Shown piece by piece: positions 25,398 through 35,605 of a DNA stretch of 64,000 nucleotides. Under the pieces are notes generated by a model. That model saw only the letters and a program-made list of their open reading frames with translations. It did not search any database and was not told the DNA's origin. This stretch comes from an uncultured Flavobacteriaceae bacterium (GTDB lineage Bacteria > Bacteroidota > Bacteroidia > Flavobacteriales > Flavobacteriaceae): NCBI GenBank assembly GCA_905479475.1, contig CAJQMT010000002.1, positions 1 to 64,000 of the forward strand, written 5' to 3'. Both the position numbers and the translations under genes were made by a program. Numbering within the stretch: the stretch's first letter is position 1; every line of letters starts with the position of its first letter.

Positions 25398-26831
25398 ATG
25401 AGAAACAAAGATCTAAAACGTATTTTTATCAAAGGAGGAGTGTTGTCACCTGGAGAATTGAAACAAATCATTCGACTGGCTGAGACCTTGGGACTTAACG
25501 ATATTTTCTTTGGTTCAAGACAAGATATTATTTTGCCTTTTCAAGAGGCTGACAACGAAATTCTGGAGCAGTTTCCCGATTTAAAAATGGAAATTATTTC
25601 TGAAAGAAACTACCAAAACATTGTTTGTTCTTATGTTTCTGCCGACATCTTCAAAAATACACCTTGGCTGAATGGGGTAAAGTATTTGTACATTTTGGAA
25701 GATTTCAAACACACGCCAAAAATTAAAATCAACATTACGGATCCACAACAGCAGTTGGTCCCTGTTTTCAGTGGAAACTTGAATTTTATTGCCTCCGAGC
25801 ACGAAGATTATTGGTACTTGCATTTGAACCTTCCCCACTGGGAAACCCCAGAATATTATCCCGTATTGATTTTTAGCTATGACATTGCTAAGATTTCGAG
25901 AACCATTGAAGAAATCGGTTCCGATGCCGACGACGCACAAGAACTTTTTGACTTGATCAACGACCGCATCGAAACGAACAACCGTTCCATTGAAAAAAAA
26001 CTAGCCATTCCCTATGAGCCTTTTCCTTACTACGAAGGAATGAATAAAATGGGCATAAACAGGTATTGGCTTGGTTTGTACTGGAGAAACAACCGATACG
26101 ATCTCAATTTCTTAAAAGATTTTTCCGAATTCTGTTTGAACCACAAAGTAGGTAAAATTTGTATTACCCCCTGGAAATCCTTCATCGTAAAAGGAATTGG
26201 CCAAGAAGACAAATTGACCTTAGAAAAGTTTTTGGGAAAAAAAGGAATCAATGTAAGACACTCTTCCTTAGAGTTGAACTGGAACATTCCTGTGAATGAC
26301 AACGACGCCTTGAATTTGAAAGAATTTGTGGTAAAAACATTCGATCAAAACGACATCAGTACCTACGGTATGACTTTTGGAATCAGCTATCATGAAACTG
26401 AAAAAACTTATTTCACAACCGTTACGATTGAAAAAAACAAAACCCCGGACATTGTAAAAAATTTCCAAGTACGGCCCACATTTAATGTGCTCTACTCAAA
26501 AAACTTTGACCCCAACACCCAAGAATACATTGCCTATGCGCAGGATGTCGACAAAATTGAATTGCCTGGTTTGTTGATGGAATTGAGTCGAATGTACTTT
26601 GAACAATTAGGAGCCATTACTCCTTCTTCAAGTACAAAATCTGACGCTAACGACGCTCCGGAGTTGTCTGAAGTTTACCAATGTCAAAACTGTATGACTC
26701 TATACGACAGCACTTATGGTGACGAACAATCGGGAATCTTACCGAACACACCTTTTGAAAAATTACCAGACGATTATTGCTGTGGTGTCTGCGAAGGGGA
26801 AAAGAAATATTTTAAAAAAATCCTGATGTAA
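25398..26831 (+). CDS. Rubredoxin-tailed protein with siroheme-less nitrite/sulfite-reductase-like domains
   Basis: The start at 25398 (MRNKDLKRIFI) follows the nasC stop by 2 bases; the longer ORF in the track overlaps nasC. The last 50 residues are a rubredoxin domain with two C-x2-C pairs (YQCQNCMTLY, CGVC). The first 400 residues look like the ferredoxin-like half-domains of nitrite/sulfite reductase (IKGGVLSPGELKQIIRLAETLG), yet they contain none of the C-x5-C plus C-x3-C ligands for siroheme and [4Fe-4S]. It is therefore probably an electron carrier or assembly partner rather than an enzyme. Translational coupling to nasC suggests that it serves nitrate reductase. I know no experimental function. 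Confidence 0.75.
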   Translation: MRNKDLKRIFIKGGVLSPGELKQIIRLAETLGLNDIFFGSRQDIILPFQEADNEILEQFPDLKMEIISERNYQNIVCSYVSADIFKNTPWLNGVKYLYILEDFKHTPKIKINITDPQQQLVPVFSGNLNFIASEHEDYWYLHLNLPHWETPEYYPVLIFSYDIAKISRTIEEIGSDADDAQELFDLINDRIETNNRSIEKKLAIPYEPFPYYEGMNKMGINRYWLGLYWRNNRYDLNFLKDFSEFCLNHKVGKICITPWKSFIVKGIGQEDKLTLEKFLGKKGINVRHSSLELNWNIPVNDNDALNLKEFVVKTFDQNDISTYGMTFGISYHETEKTYFTTVTIEKNKTPDIVKNFQVRPTFNVLYSKNFDPNTQEYIAYAQDVDKIELPGLLMELSRMYFEQLGAITPSSSTKSDANDAPELSEVYQCQNCMTLYDSTYGDEQSGILPNTPFEKLPDDYCCGVCEGEKKYFKKILM

Positions 26832-26964
26832 GGAGCGATTTTCAAATTTCTCTTACATCGCTTCGTTGCATTTGTTTTCTTCACTTGTCAATTTTTTTTT
26901 ATCTTTCTAAGAAAATTGTGAGTTTGTTGCTTTTCTAAGTGACACTCTTTGAAAAAAAATTGCT

Positions 26965-28503
26965 ATGTTAATCAAAGTTTATGGTTCTGCCGTGTTCGGC
27001 ATTGAAGCTACCACTATTGTTGTTGAAGTAAATATTGACCAAGGCATCGGTTACCACCTTGTGGGCCTTCCTGACAATGCGGTTCGAGAAAGCAGTTACC
27101 GGATTTCCGCAGCCTTACACAATATCGGTTACAAACTTCCCGGAAAAAAAATCACGCTGAACATGGCTCCCGCCGATTTGCGCAAAGAAGGATCTGCTTA
27201 TGATTTGACCTTGGCCATTGGAATATTAGCTGCTTCAAATCAAATAAAGAGTACCAATATTGGAGAATATCTGATCATGGGTGAACTCTCTTTAGATGGA
27301 AATTTGCAACCTATCAAAGGAGCCTTACCCATTGCTATCAATGCGAAATCAGAGGGTTTCAAAGGCTTTATACTTCCCAAACAAAATGTCCAAGAAGCCG
27401 CTATTGTAAAAGGACTCGAAGTATATGGTATTGAAAACATCCGAGAAGCCATCTCTTTTTTTGACGGAAAAAATTCCTTAGAAGCCACTGTGATCGATGT
27501 ACAAAAACAATTTCAACAGACCTTGGAAAATCCAGAATTTGACTTTTCAGATGTCAAAGGACAAGAATCCATCAAACGCTGTATGGAAATTGCCGCCGCA
27601 GGAGGACACAATATAATTCTCATTGGACCTCCTGGATCTGGAAAAACCATGTTGGCCAAAAGATTGCCCACAATCTTACCTCCCATGACATTGGAAGAGG
27701 CTTTGGAAACTACAAAGATCCATTCTGTCGTGGGACGTGTGAAAGAAAATTTTGGCTTGATGAGCCAACGCCCCTTTCGATCTCCACATCACACCATTTC
27801 AGATGTGGCCTTGGTAGGTGGCGGACAATACCCGCAACCTGGAGAAATTTCCATGTCGCACAACGGTGTTTTATTTCTTGACGAACTCCCCGAATTCAAA
27901 CGCACTGTTTTGGAAGTAATGCGACAACCGCTCGAAGATCGTGAAATAACGATATCTAGGGCTCGTTTTACCGTCACCTATCCGAGTAGTTTTATGTTGG
28001 TAGCAAGCATGAACCCCAGTCCTAGCGGTTTTTTCAACGACCCTGACAGCCCGATGACTTCTAGCCCACAAGAAATGCAACGTTATTTGAACAGAATATC
28101 GGGCCCTTTATTAGACCGCATAGACATTCATATTGAAGTGACTCCTGTTCCTTTTGAAAAACTAGCAGAAGAACGCAAAGGAGAACCTAGCAAGGTTATC
28201 AGAGAACGCGTAACGATGGCAAGAAAACAACAAACGCTTCGCTTTTCTAAATCTGAAAACACACATTACAACGCTCAGATGTCTGTCCAACAAATTCGAG
28301 AATTTTGCAATTTAGACAAAGCCTCCAAAGATCTTTTAAAATCAGCAATGGAACGGTTGAATTTATCTGCACGAGCCTACGATCGAATTTTAAAAGTAAG
28401 CAGAACCATCGCTGATTTAGACCAGCAAAAAAACATCCAACCCAACCATATTGGTGAAGCCATTCAATACCGTAGTTTGGACAGAGATGGATGGCTAGGG
28501 TGA
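26965..28503 (+). CDS. YifB/ComM family Mg-chelatase-like AAA+ ATPase
   Basis: The three-part layout is typical: an N-terminal Lon-substrate-like ChlI domain (about residues 1-190), the AAA+ core with Walker A GPPGSGKTML and Walker B VLFLDELPEF, and a C-terminal Mg_chelatase_C domain (LSARAYDRILKVSRTIADL). The characterised relative ComM is a helicase that promotes branch migration during natural transformation. At 512 aa it is full length. It lies downstream of the nitrate island in the same direction but with a 133-base gap and no link to nitrogen metabolism. Confidence 0.93.
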   Translation: MLIKVYGSAVFGIEATTIVVEVNIDQGIGYHLVGLPDNAVRESSYRISAALHNIGYKLPGKKITLNMAPADLRKEGSAYDLTLAIGILAASNQIKSTNIGEYLIMGELSLDGNLQPIKGALPIAINAKSEGFKGFILPKQNVQEAAIVKGLEVYGIENIREAISFFDGKNSLEATVIDVQKQFQQTLENPEFDFSDVKGQESIKRCMEIAAAGGHNIILIGPPGSGKTMLAKRLPTILPPMTLEEALETTKIHSVVGRVKENFGLMSQRPFRSPHHTISDVALVGGGQYPQPGEISMSHNGVLFLDELPEFKRTVLEVMRQPLEDREITISRARFTVTYPSSFMLVASMNPSPSGFFNDPDSPMTSSPQEMQRYLNRISGPLLDRIDIHIEVTPVPFEKLAEERKGEPSKVIRERVTMARKQQTLRFSKSENTHYNAQMSVQQIREFCNLDKASKDLLKSAMERLNLSARAYDRILKVSRTIADLDQQKNIQPNHIGEAIQYRSLDRDGWLG

Positions 28504-28599
28504 CTCAAAATTGAAAAACAATTTGCTTTTTAAATCTAAAAATTTTAAATTAGAGAATTGCTTGTTAACAAAATTCTTACACTCAAAAAAATTTTACTT

Positions 28600-28866
28600 A
28601 TGCTCCCTTTTCGAACAGAAATACGAAATTCTCCCAAAGAACAAACTTTGAAAATTTATTTGAGTGATATCTCTTTAGACATCGAACTTCAAGGTCTGCT
28701 TGAAGAAATAGAAGGTGTCCGAATGGCAGAGGTACAAACGAGTATGAGTAGAAATAGAGTTCCTGAGAATTTGACTGTTTTTAGAGAGGATACGATCTCC
28801 ATCAATGATTTAAAGGATAAAATTGATTCATTTTTAAATAGCTTTTTTGACCAGATAGACAACTAG
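28600..28866 (+). CDS. Small hypothetical protein
   Basis: The track gives a TTG start at 28558, but the ATG at 28600 (MLPFRTEI) looks better, giving 88 aa. The protein is small, acidic and probably alpha/beta (KIYLSDISLDIELQGLLEEIEGV), with no signal peptide, membrane segment or motif that I recognise. A good terminator follows, which supports it as a real transcribed gene. The function is unknown. Confidence 0.5.
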   Translation: MLPFRTEIRNSPKEQTLKIYLSDISLDIELQGLLEEIEGVRMAEVQTSMSRNRVPENLTVFREDTISINDLKDKIDSFLNSFFDQIDN

Positions 28867-28882
28867 AATCAAGAAAAAATAA

Positions 28883-28922
28883 ACCCTCTGAGAAATCATT
28901 CAAAGAGGGTATTTTATTTTTT
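28883..28922 (+). terminator. intrinsic terminator after the small hypothetical gene
   Basis: ACCCTCT and AGAGGGT form a 7-bp stem around a 14-base loop, followed by a T-rich tract. Confidence 0.75.
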
Positions 28923-28976
28923 TATACGAGCAACAGCGCAAGGTCATCTACAATTGTTTGATTTCCTCAGCAACTA

Positions 28977-30293
28977 TTAATATCTGTAGTATTCCGGCTT
29001 GTAAGGCCCCTCCACTTTTACATCGATATAGGCTGCTTGTTCGTTATTCAATTCATCCAATTCCACACCAATTTTTGCCAAGTGTAAACGTGCTACTTTT
29101 TCATCTAGATGTTTTGGCAACATGTAAACTTCGTTTTTATAAGCTGCTGCATTCTGCCACAATTCCAATTGTGCCAAAGTCTGATTTGTAAAAGAATTTG
29201 ACATTACAAAACTTGGATGCCCGGTAGCACATCCAAGATTTACCAAACGTCCTTCCGCCAATACTAAGAATTCTTTGCCATCAATGGTGTATTGATCTAC
29301 TTGAGGTTTGATTTCCACTTTCGTGTCTCCATAATTTCCATTCAACCAAGCCATGTCAATTTCATTGTCAAAGTGACCGATGTTACAAACAATTGTTTTG
29401 TCTTTGATTGCTTTGAAATGACGATCAACAATGATGTCTTTGTTTCCTGTGGTCGTAATCACAATATCGGCCCTCGAAATCGCATTGTCCATTTTACGCA
29501 CTTCAAAACCGTCCATCGCTGCTTGCAACGCACAGATTGGGTCTATCTCAGTAACAATGACTCTTGCTCCTGCTCCTGCTAAAGATGCGGCAGTCCCTTT
29601 TCCTACGTCTCCGTATCCAGCAACCAATGCAACTTTACCAGCCATCATAATGTCGGTTGCTCTACGAATCGCATCCACAGCCGATTCTTTACATCCGTAT
29701 TTGTTGTCAAATTTCGATTTTGTAACCGAATCATTCACATTGATTGCCGGCATTGGCAACGTTCCTTCTTTTACTCTATCGTACAAACGATGAACTCCTG
29801 TAGTGGTTTCTTCAGAAAGTCCTTTGATTCCTGAAACCAATTCTGGATATCGATCCAATACCATGTTTGTCAAATCACCTCCATCGTCTAGAATCATGTT
29901 CAACGGTTTTTTATCTTCTCCAAAAAACAAGGTTTGCTCAATACACCAGTCAAACTCTTCTTCGGAAAGTCCTTTCCAAGCGTATACTGAAACTCCTGCA
30001 GCAGCAATGGCCGCAGCAGCTTGGTCTTGGGTAGAAAAAATATTACAAGAACTCCAAGTTACCTCGGCACCCAAATCTACCAATGTTTCTATCAAAACAG
30101 CGGTTTGAATGGTCATGTGCAAACATCCTGCGATACGCGCACCTGCCAAAGGTTTTTGCCCTTTGTATTCTTCTCTCAAACTCATCAAACCTGGCATTTC
30201 TGCTTCTGCCAAATGAATTTCTTTGCGACCCCAATCTGCTAAATTGATGTCTTTTACCTTAAATTTTACGTATGTTGATGTTTGTGAACTCAT
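28977..30293 (-). CDS. ahcY: Adenosylhomocysteinase
   Basis: The enzyme splits S-adenosylhomocysteine into adenosine and homocysteine in the methyl cycle. Characteristic stretches are [18 protein letters not shown], the NAD-binding [15 protein letters not shown], and the C-terminal tail ending in PEYYRY with Lys and Tyr for the neighbouring subunit. At 438 aa it has the length of the bacterial and eukaryotic form. It is a single gene with a TAATTTTG -7 box at 30320-30327 on its strand, and its 3' end faces the terminator of the preceding gene. Confidence 0.97.
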   Translation of the reverse strand: MSSQTSTYVKFKVKDINLADWGRKEIHLAEAEMPGLMSLREEYKGQKPLAGARIAGCLHMTIQTAVLIETLVDLGAEVTWSSCNIFSTQDQAAAAIAAAGVSVYAWKGLSEEEFDWCIEQTLFFGEDKKPLNMILDDGGDLTNMVLDRYPELVSGIKGLSEETTTGVHRLYDRVKEGTLPMPAINVNDSVTKSKFDNKYGCKESAVDAIRRATDIMMAGKVALVAGYGDVGKGTAASLAGAGARVIVTEIDPICALQAAMDGFEVRKMDNAISRADIVITTTGNKDIIVDRHFKAIKDKTIVCNIGHFDNEIDMAWLNGNYGDTKVEIKPQVDQYTIDGKEFLVLAEGRLVNLGCATGHPSFVMSNSFTNQTLAQLELWQNAAAYKNEVYMLPKHLDEKVARLHLAKIGVELDELNNEQAAYIDVKVEGPYKPEYYRY

Positions 30294-30319
30294 AGTTCTT
30301 ATATTTGTGAATTAGGATG

Positions 30320-30327
30320 CAAAATTA
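30320..30327 (-). promoter_or_regulatory. -7 box of ahcY
   Basis: On the minus strand TAATTTTG matches TAnnTTTG, 27 bases ahead of the ATG. Confidence 0.5.
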
Positions 30328-30439
30328 CGAAATACTTTTTGATTTCTATAATCCCTAAAATGTTTAAAAGCAGAATGTTTTCTTTGTTCAATCTTCCATC
30401 CCAACAACCTAAAAATTCACTCTAAATTTTCATAGAAGA

Positions 30440-31081
30440 ATGCCACTCGTAAAAACAATTCGTGTTGACCAAAACACCGAAGTCTTTGTCTGGAAAATCA
30501 CAGAGACCTTGGAAGAATTGAAAACCATTTCGCTAAAACCGGAAAGCTTGAAACGCCTTCAAAACATGCGATCTGAAATGCATCGAAAAGGGTTTTCCAG
30601 CATCAGACACCTCATGAAAACAGCGGGTTATTCAGATAACGATTTGTACTACACCCAGGACGGGAAACCTCATCTAAAAGATGGAAAATATATTTCTATT
30701 ACTCATTCTTTTGACTATTCCGCTCTTATCATTAGCAACAGTTGCGTTGGTATTGACATTGAAAAAAACAGGGAAACGGTCAAACGTATTGCTTCAAAAT
30801 TCATTGATTCCGAAAATTATTTTTTAAAGGAACAGCACTTAATTGAACAACTGACTGTTATTTGGGGGGCCAAAGAATCATTATACAAAATTCATCCAAA
30901 AGGCGGCCTCTTGTTCAAAGAACACCTGCCTATTGATTCTTTTGAACTCAAAGACAACAAAACGACAGGTTGGATATTGAAAAGCCCTTTGAAAGAGTGT
31001 TATTCGATTTATTTTCACCAAATAGACGGTTTTTCATTGGTATATGCACTTCCAAAACTGAATTCTATCCAAAGCGAATAA
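30440..31081 (+). CDS. 4'-phosphopantetheinyl transferase superfamily protein
   Basis: The protein transfers phosphopantetheine from CoA to carrier proteins. The magnesium-binding motif GIDIEKN and the second motif WGAKESLYK are present and correctly spaced, in a 213-aa Sfp-like protein. A single such gene often modifies fatty acid or secondary-metabolite carriers; the target cannot be read here. It is convergent with the DEAD-box helicase gene. Confidence 0.88.
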   Translation: MPLVKTIRVDQNTEVFVWKITETLEELKTISLKPESLKRLQNMRSEMHRKGFSSIRHLMKTAGYSDNDLYYTQDGKPHLKDGKYISITHSFDYSALIISNSCVGIDIEKNRETVKRIASKFIDSENYFLKEQHLIEQLTVIWGAKESLYKIHPKGGLLFKEHLPIDSFELKDNKTTGWILKSPLKECYSIYFHQIDGFSLVYALPKLNSIQSE

Positions 31082-31120
31082 CTCTTGGTTTGTCATTGAT
31101 ATCCAAAAAATAACTTGAAA

Positions 31121-32368
31121 TTATTTACGGTTGGAATTATTTTTATTATTCCGTGATCTATTTCTATTCTGGTTGGAATTTCTATTTTGTCCTCTCGAAT
31201 TTCCTTGTTTTTTATTGGCATTCGGTGTCGGGTTATTGGTAGGTTCAAAACCTTCTACAATTTCACTCTCTAAAGTTTCGCCCAATAATTTTTCTATTTC
31301 TCTGACATATGCTATTTCATCCACGTCTACCAAAGACAAAGCTTGACCACTTGCTCCTGCTCTACCGGTTCTTCCGATTCTATGCACATAATCTTCAGGC
31401 ACATTTGGCAACTCAAAATTGATTACATGTGGTAATAACGGAATGTCGATGCCTCGCGCTGCAATGTCGGTCGCTACGAGCACTCGAATTTTTTGACTTT
31501 TAAATCCCGCCAAAGCCTTTGTTCTGGCGGCCTGACTTTTATTCCCATGTATGGGCGCTGCTGTAATCCCAGCTTTTACCAACTTCTCACTCAAACGATT
31601 TGCTCTGTGTTTGGTCCTTGTAAAAATCAATACCTGTTTCCAATTTCCATCCGCAATCAATTTGATGGTAAGGGCTACTTTTTTCTCTTTGTCAACGCGA
31701 TAAGTTTTTTGATTTACTTTTTCTGCGGTGGTATTCTCTGGTGTGGCACTGATTTCCAATGGATTGTTCAAAATTTCGGACGCCAATTTTTTTATTTCTT
31801 TTGAAAAGGTAGCAGAAAACAATAAATTTTGACGTTTTTTAGGCATCAATGCAATGATTCTTTTAATGTCTCTTAAAAAACCCATGTTCAACATTTGGTC
31901 TGCCTCGTCTAAAACCAATATTTCTATTCGTTTCAAAGACAAAGCATTTTGACTCTCCAAATCCAACAAACGTCCTGGTGTTGCAACAACAATATCCACT
32001 CCTGAACGAAGGGCACTTATTTGGGGTTTGGCATTCACACCGCCAAAAATGACAGTTGACCTAATGTCTAAGTATTCGCTGTAACTACGTACATTGTCAT
32101 ATACCTGTGCTGCTAATTCTCTGGTGGGTGTGAGTACCAATGCTCGAATAGGTCTGAATTTTTCTTTTTTCGTTGCTGCTAAATTTTGCAACATCGGCAA
32201 GGTAAAACCTGCTGTTTTTCCGGTTCCTGTTTGGGCAGACGCCAACACATCTGCTCCTTTCAATATGGTTGGAATTGTTTTTTCTTGGATGGGGGAAGGA
32301 CTTGTATATCCTTGTTTATCAACTGCTTTTAGCAATTCTGAAAGCAGTCCTAAAGATTTAAATGACAT
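31121..32368 (-). CDS. DEAD-box RNA helicase (RhlE-like)
   Basis: The translated start is likely at 32368 ([13 protein letters not shown]); the ORF is open upstream but those residues do not resemble the family. All helicase motifs can be seen: the Q motif, [10 protein letters not shown] (I), PTRELA (Ia), VLDEADQML (II), FSATF (III), and ARGIDIP and [10 protein letters not shown] (V-VI). The C-terminus ends in an Asn/Arg/Gly-rich disordered tail that probably binds RNA. It acts in RNA remodelling, ribosome assembly or decay. It is divergent from arfB. Confidence 0.94.
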   Translation of the reverse strand: MSFKSLGLLSELLKAVDKQGYTSPSPIQEKTIPTILKGADVLASAQTGTGKTAGFTLPMLQNLAATKKEKFRPIRALVLTPTRELAAQVYDNVRSYSEYLDIRSTVIFGGVNAKPQISALRSGVDIVVATPGRLLDLESQNALSLKRIEILVLDEADQMLNMGFLRDIKRIIALMPKKRQNLLFSATFSKEIKKLASEILNNPLEISATPENTTAEKVNQKTYRVDKEKKVALTIKLIADGNWKQVLIFTRTKHRANRLSEKLVKAGITAAPIHGNKSQAARTKALAGFKSQKIRVLVATDIAARGIDIPLLPHVINFELPNVPEDYVHRIGRTGRAGASGQALSLVDVDEIAYVREIEKLLGETLESEIVEGFEPTNNPTPNANKKQGNSRGQNRNSNQNRNRSRNNKNNSNRK

Positions 32369-32500
32369 AATTTTTTTGTATAAGCAGCAAAAGTACGTTT
32401 TATTAATTTGGTATCGTTCTTTTGTAAGACTTCTCTCTTCAAAACAAAAGCGCGACTGATTCCTTACCTTTGTGTCTACCAACAAATATTCCTCCTTAAA

Positions 32501-32902
32501 ATGAATCGCTCAAAACTTCTTTCTGAGTTGTCTTTCAAAGCCATCCGAAGCAGTGGTGCTGGGGGTCAGCATGTCAACAAAGTTTCTTCAAAAATTGAGT
32601 TGACCTTTGATCTAAAAAATTCGCTGGGACTGTCCTCTTTTGAAAAAGAATTATTGGAAAAATCATGGGTTTCAAAGCTTACAAAAGAGGGTGTCTTACT
32701 ACTTCAATGCGACGCACTAAGAAGTCAGCATAAAAACAAAGGAATTGCTATAAAACGTTTTTTTAAATTGATAGAATCCGGCTTGTATGTTCCCAAAAAA
32801 AGAAAAAAAACGACTCCTAAAAAATCGGCCATATTAAATCGCCTCAAGAATAAAAAAATCGCAGCACTCAAAAAAGAAAATCGAAAAAAGCCAGAAATTT
32901 AG
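32501..32902 (+). CDS. arfB: Peptidyl-tRNA hydrolase ArfB (release-factor-like ribosome rescue)
   Basis: ArfB frees peptides from ribosomes stalled without a stop codon. The catalytic GGQ lies in [11 protein letters not shown] near residue 24, and the Lys-rich C-terminal tail ([18 protein letters not shown]) is the part that enters the mRNA channel. At 133 aa it has one domain, as expected for ArfB rather than RF1 or RF2. The start at 32501 replaces a 31-residue upstream ORF extension that overlaps the helicase promoter region. Confidence 0.92.
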   Translation: MNRSKLLSELSFKAIRSSGAGGQHVNKVSSKIELTFDLKNSLGLSSFEKELLEKSWVSKLTKEGVLLLQCDALRSQHKNKGIAIKRFFKLIESGLYVPKKRKKTTPKKSAILNRLKNKKIAALKKENRKKPEI

Positions 32903-32966
32903 GTCCTTGAATTTCAAGTTTGTTAAAAAAAATACACTTTGTTTTTTTTATGTCAACTTTCTGTTC

Positions 32967-32974
32967 TAATTTTG
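32967..32974 (+). promoter_or_regulatory. -7 box of the thiamin receptor transcript
   Basis: TAATTTTG, about 14 bases ahead of the TPP aptamer, so the transcript starts just before the riboswitch. Confidence 0.55.
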
Positions 32975-32987
32975 TTCCGTTCTCAAT

Positions 32988-33062
32988 AAAGGGGTGCCGC
33001 AAGGCTGAGATCACACCCAAAGAACCTGGGCAGGTAATGCTGCCAAGGGAAATGCGAAAGCA
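32988..33062 (+). promoter_or_regulatory. TPP riboswitch (THI element)
   Basis: The conserved blocks occur in order: GGGGTGCC, GGCTGAGA, ACCC, GAACCTG, GTAATGC and AAGGGAA. The aptamer lies about 90 bases before the TonB-dependent receptor. No obvious terminator hairpin is seen between the two, so control of translation is more likely. TPP would switch the receptor off. Confidence 0.95.
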
Positions 33063-33154
33063 TTATTTATTATTTACCGTACGTACAACCGTACACAATT
33101 ATTATTAATTTAAAAATTAAGAATAATTGCCTCTTTTTATTCATTTGTAAAAAA

Positions 33155-35533
33155 ATGAAAAAAAATCATTCTCTTAAAAAAGCGAAGGCTTTAGTAGCTT
33201 TTTTTGGTCTCTTGTTTGTTTCATGGACAGGAAGTGGACAAACCAGTAAACTCATTGGAAAAGTAGTTGACGAAAACAACCAGCCTCTTATAGGAGCTAC
33301 CGTATTGGTCAAAGAACAATCCCAAGGAACTTCGACCAACTACGATGGTGAATTTACCATGGAATTGGAAAACGGCAATCACACCCTTATCATTTCTTAT
33401 GTAGGCTTTCGTTCGTTGACAAAAAGTATTGCTGTGAAAAGCAACAAAGAAATTCTTTTTACGCTTGTTTCAAATGAAAATATTTTGGAAGAGGTATTGG
33501 TTTCTGCAGTGCGTGTAAAAGAAAATGCGCCAGTAACTCATTCGAATCTCGGTAAAAAAGAATTGGCAAAACGCAACTTGGGACAAGACATCCCGATTTT
33601 AATGAACTATTTACCATCTGTAGTTTCTTCTTCTGATGCGGGTGCTGGCGTAGGTTACACTTACATACGTGTACGTGGGTCTGATGCTTCTCGTGTCAAC
33701 GTTACGATCAACGGAATCCCATACAATGATGCCGAAAGTCAAGGAACGTTTTGGGTAAACATGGGAGATTTTGCTTCTTCTGTTGAAAACTTACAATTGC
33801 AACGTGGTGTTGGTACGTCAACAAATGGGTCTGGTGCTTTTGGTGCAAGTCTAAATATTTTAACAGACGCTGTTTCTAAAGAGGCTGGTGGAGAAATTTC
33901 GAATTCTTTTGGTTCATACGGAACAAGAAAACACACCGTAAAATTTACAACTGGAAAGCTAAACAATCATTTTGAACTGGCGGGAAGAGTGTCTAAAATT
34001 AAATCCAATGGATACATCGACAGGGCTTCTTCTGATTTAACAACTTATTTCTTACAAGGAAGTTATGCCGATAAAAACACCTTAATTAAGGCATTGGTTT
34101 TCGGAGGACACGAAAAAACTTACCAAGCCTGGTATGGTATCGATGCGACTCAATTAAAAGAAAATCGCCGTCAAAACCCTTATACTTATGATAATGAGAC
34201 TGACAACTATTGGCAAGATCATTACCAATTGCATTGGAATGAAAAACTGAACAATAATTGGTCTACAAATATTGGCTTAAATTACACCCGTGGAAAAGGT
34301 TTCTTCGAACAATTTAAAGGAGAAAGTGCTGTAAGCAAATATAATAATGTTGTAGAAGCGACAACGACAACATGGGACGGAAAACCTGCCACAGATTTAA
34401 TAGTAAGACGCTGGTTGGACAATCATTTCTATGTTGTTAATGGGAATATTACATATAAAAAGGGTAGTCTCGAAATTATTTCTGGAGGTTCTTATAGTAA
34501 CTATACAGGGGATCATTTTGGAGAAGTCATTTGGGCAAAGCAGTTTGCGCCAAATGCAAGCATTAGAGATCGTTATTATTTTAGTGATGCTACTAAAAAT
34601 GATTTTAGCATATTTTCGAAAGCTACTTTCAATTTTACTGACAACTTAATCGCGATGATTGATGTTCAAGGAAGGTTTATCAATTACAAAACTGATGGAT
34701 TGACATCAGATAGAATTCCTTTAAATGTCAATAATAAATTTAATTTTTTCAATCCAAAGGTGGGGCTGACCTATGTAATCGATGAAGAAAATAGCATTTA
34801 CGCCTCCTATGCACGAGCAAACAGAGAGCCCAACCGAAGTGACTTTGAAAATGGTGAAACTGTAAAACACGAATCATTAAATGATTTTGAATTGGGTTGG
34901 CGTTTAAAAAACAACATCGTTCAACTAAACACAAATTTGTATTGTATGATTTATGACAATCAATTAATTCAAACGGGAGGTTTGAATGATGTTGGTGAAT
35001 ATCTAAGAGAAAATGTAAAAGATAGTTATCGTGTTGGATTAGAAATTGATGCAAACGTAAAAGTTTCTAAAAAATTTAATATAAATCAAAATCTAACCAT
35101 CAGTAGTAATAAAATCGAGAATTTTATTTTAGATAGAGACGGGGCTCAAAGAAATATTGGAACTACCAATATTGCTTTCTCGCCAAATATCATTGCTGGA
35201 AATACGCTATCTTATAATCTCACAGAGAGCTTTCAAGTTTCTTTATTGTCGAAATTTGTGGGAGAGCAATACTTAAGCAACACAGATACTGAAGCCTCTA
35301 AACTTGACAACTACTTTACAAGTGATTTGAATTTTATCTATGAACTAAAAACAAATTCGATTTTTAAATCTATTGTGTTTTCAGGCGTTGTAAATAATCT
35401 TTTTGACAAAGAATATGTAGACAGAGGTTATACTTATTTAGATTATTGGACAGGACCAACTTCATTTGAAGTACAAGGGTACTATCCTCAAGCCACCAGA
35501 AACTTCTTAGTTGGATTGACTTTGAACTTCTAA
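33155..35533 (+). CDS. TPP-regulated TonB-dependent outer-membrane receptor (putative thiamin receptor)
   Basis: The signal peptide (about 1-28) is followed by a carboxypeptidase-like regulatory domain (LIGKVVDENNQPLIGATV), a plug domain (VRVRGSDASRVNVTINGIPYN region) and a 22-strand-type barrel ending in an aromatic residue (NFLVGLTLNF). Because a TPP riboswitch precedes it, it most likely imports thiamin or a precursor across the outer membrane with TonB energy; such receptors have been predicted before in Bacteroidota. It stands alone, with no thi biosynthesis or inner-membrane transporter gene nearby, and ends at a strong terminator. Confidence 0.9.
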   Translation: MKKNHSLKKAKALVAFFGLLFVSWTGSGQTSKLIGKVVDENNQPLIGATVLVKEQSQGTSTNYDGEFTMELENGNHTLIISYVGFRSLTKSIAVKSNKEILFTLVSNENILEEVLVSAVRVKENAPVTHSNLGKKELAKRNLGQDIPILMNYLPSVVSSSDAGAGVGYTYIRVRGSDASRVNVTINGIPYNDAESQGTFWVNMGDFASSVENLQLQRGVGTSTNGSGAFGASLNILTDAVSKEAGGEISNSFGSYGTRKHTVKFTTGKLNNHFELAGRVSKIKSNGYIDRASSDLTTYFLQGSYADKNTLIKALVFGGHEKTYQAWYGIDATQLKENRRQNPYTYDNETDNYWQDHYQLHWNEKLNNNWSTNIGLNYTRGKGFFEQFKGESAVSKYNNVVEATTTTWDGKPATDLIVRRWLDNHFYVVNGNITYKKGSLEIISGGSYSNYTGDHFGEVIWAKQFAPNASIRDRYYFSDATKNDFSIFSKATFNFTDNLIAMIDVQGRFINYKTDGLTSDRIPLNVNNKFNFFNPKVGLTYVIDEENSIYASYARANREPNRSDFENGETVKHESLNDFELGWRLKNNIVQLNTNLYCMIYDNQLIQTGGLNDVGEYLRENVKDSYRVGLEIDANVKVSKKFNINQNLTISSNKIENFILDRDGAQRNIGTTNIAFSPNIIAGNTLSYNLTESFQVSLLSKFVGEQYLSNTDTEASKLDNYFTSDLNFIYELKTNSIFKSIVFSGVVNNLFDKEYVDRGYTYLDYWTGPTSFEVQGYYPQATRNFLVGLTLNF

Positions 35534-35552
35534 AAAAATTAACGAACATTTC

Positions 35553-35590
35553 AAACCCGACCGATTTTAAAATCGGTCGGGTTTTTTTTA
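35553..35590 (+). terminator. intrinsic terminator after the thiamin receptor gene
   Basis: AAACCCGACCGATTTT and AAAATCGGTCGGGTTT form a perfect 16-base palindrome followed by T8. Confidence 0.92.
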
Positions 35591-35605
35591 AATAAAAAAA
35601 ACCGT

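Noticed and set aside
32369-32485. 39-residue N-terminal extension of the DEAD-box helicase ORF
   Set aside because: The residues do not fit the family, and the region overlaps the start of the divergent arfB transcript.
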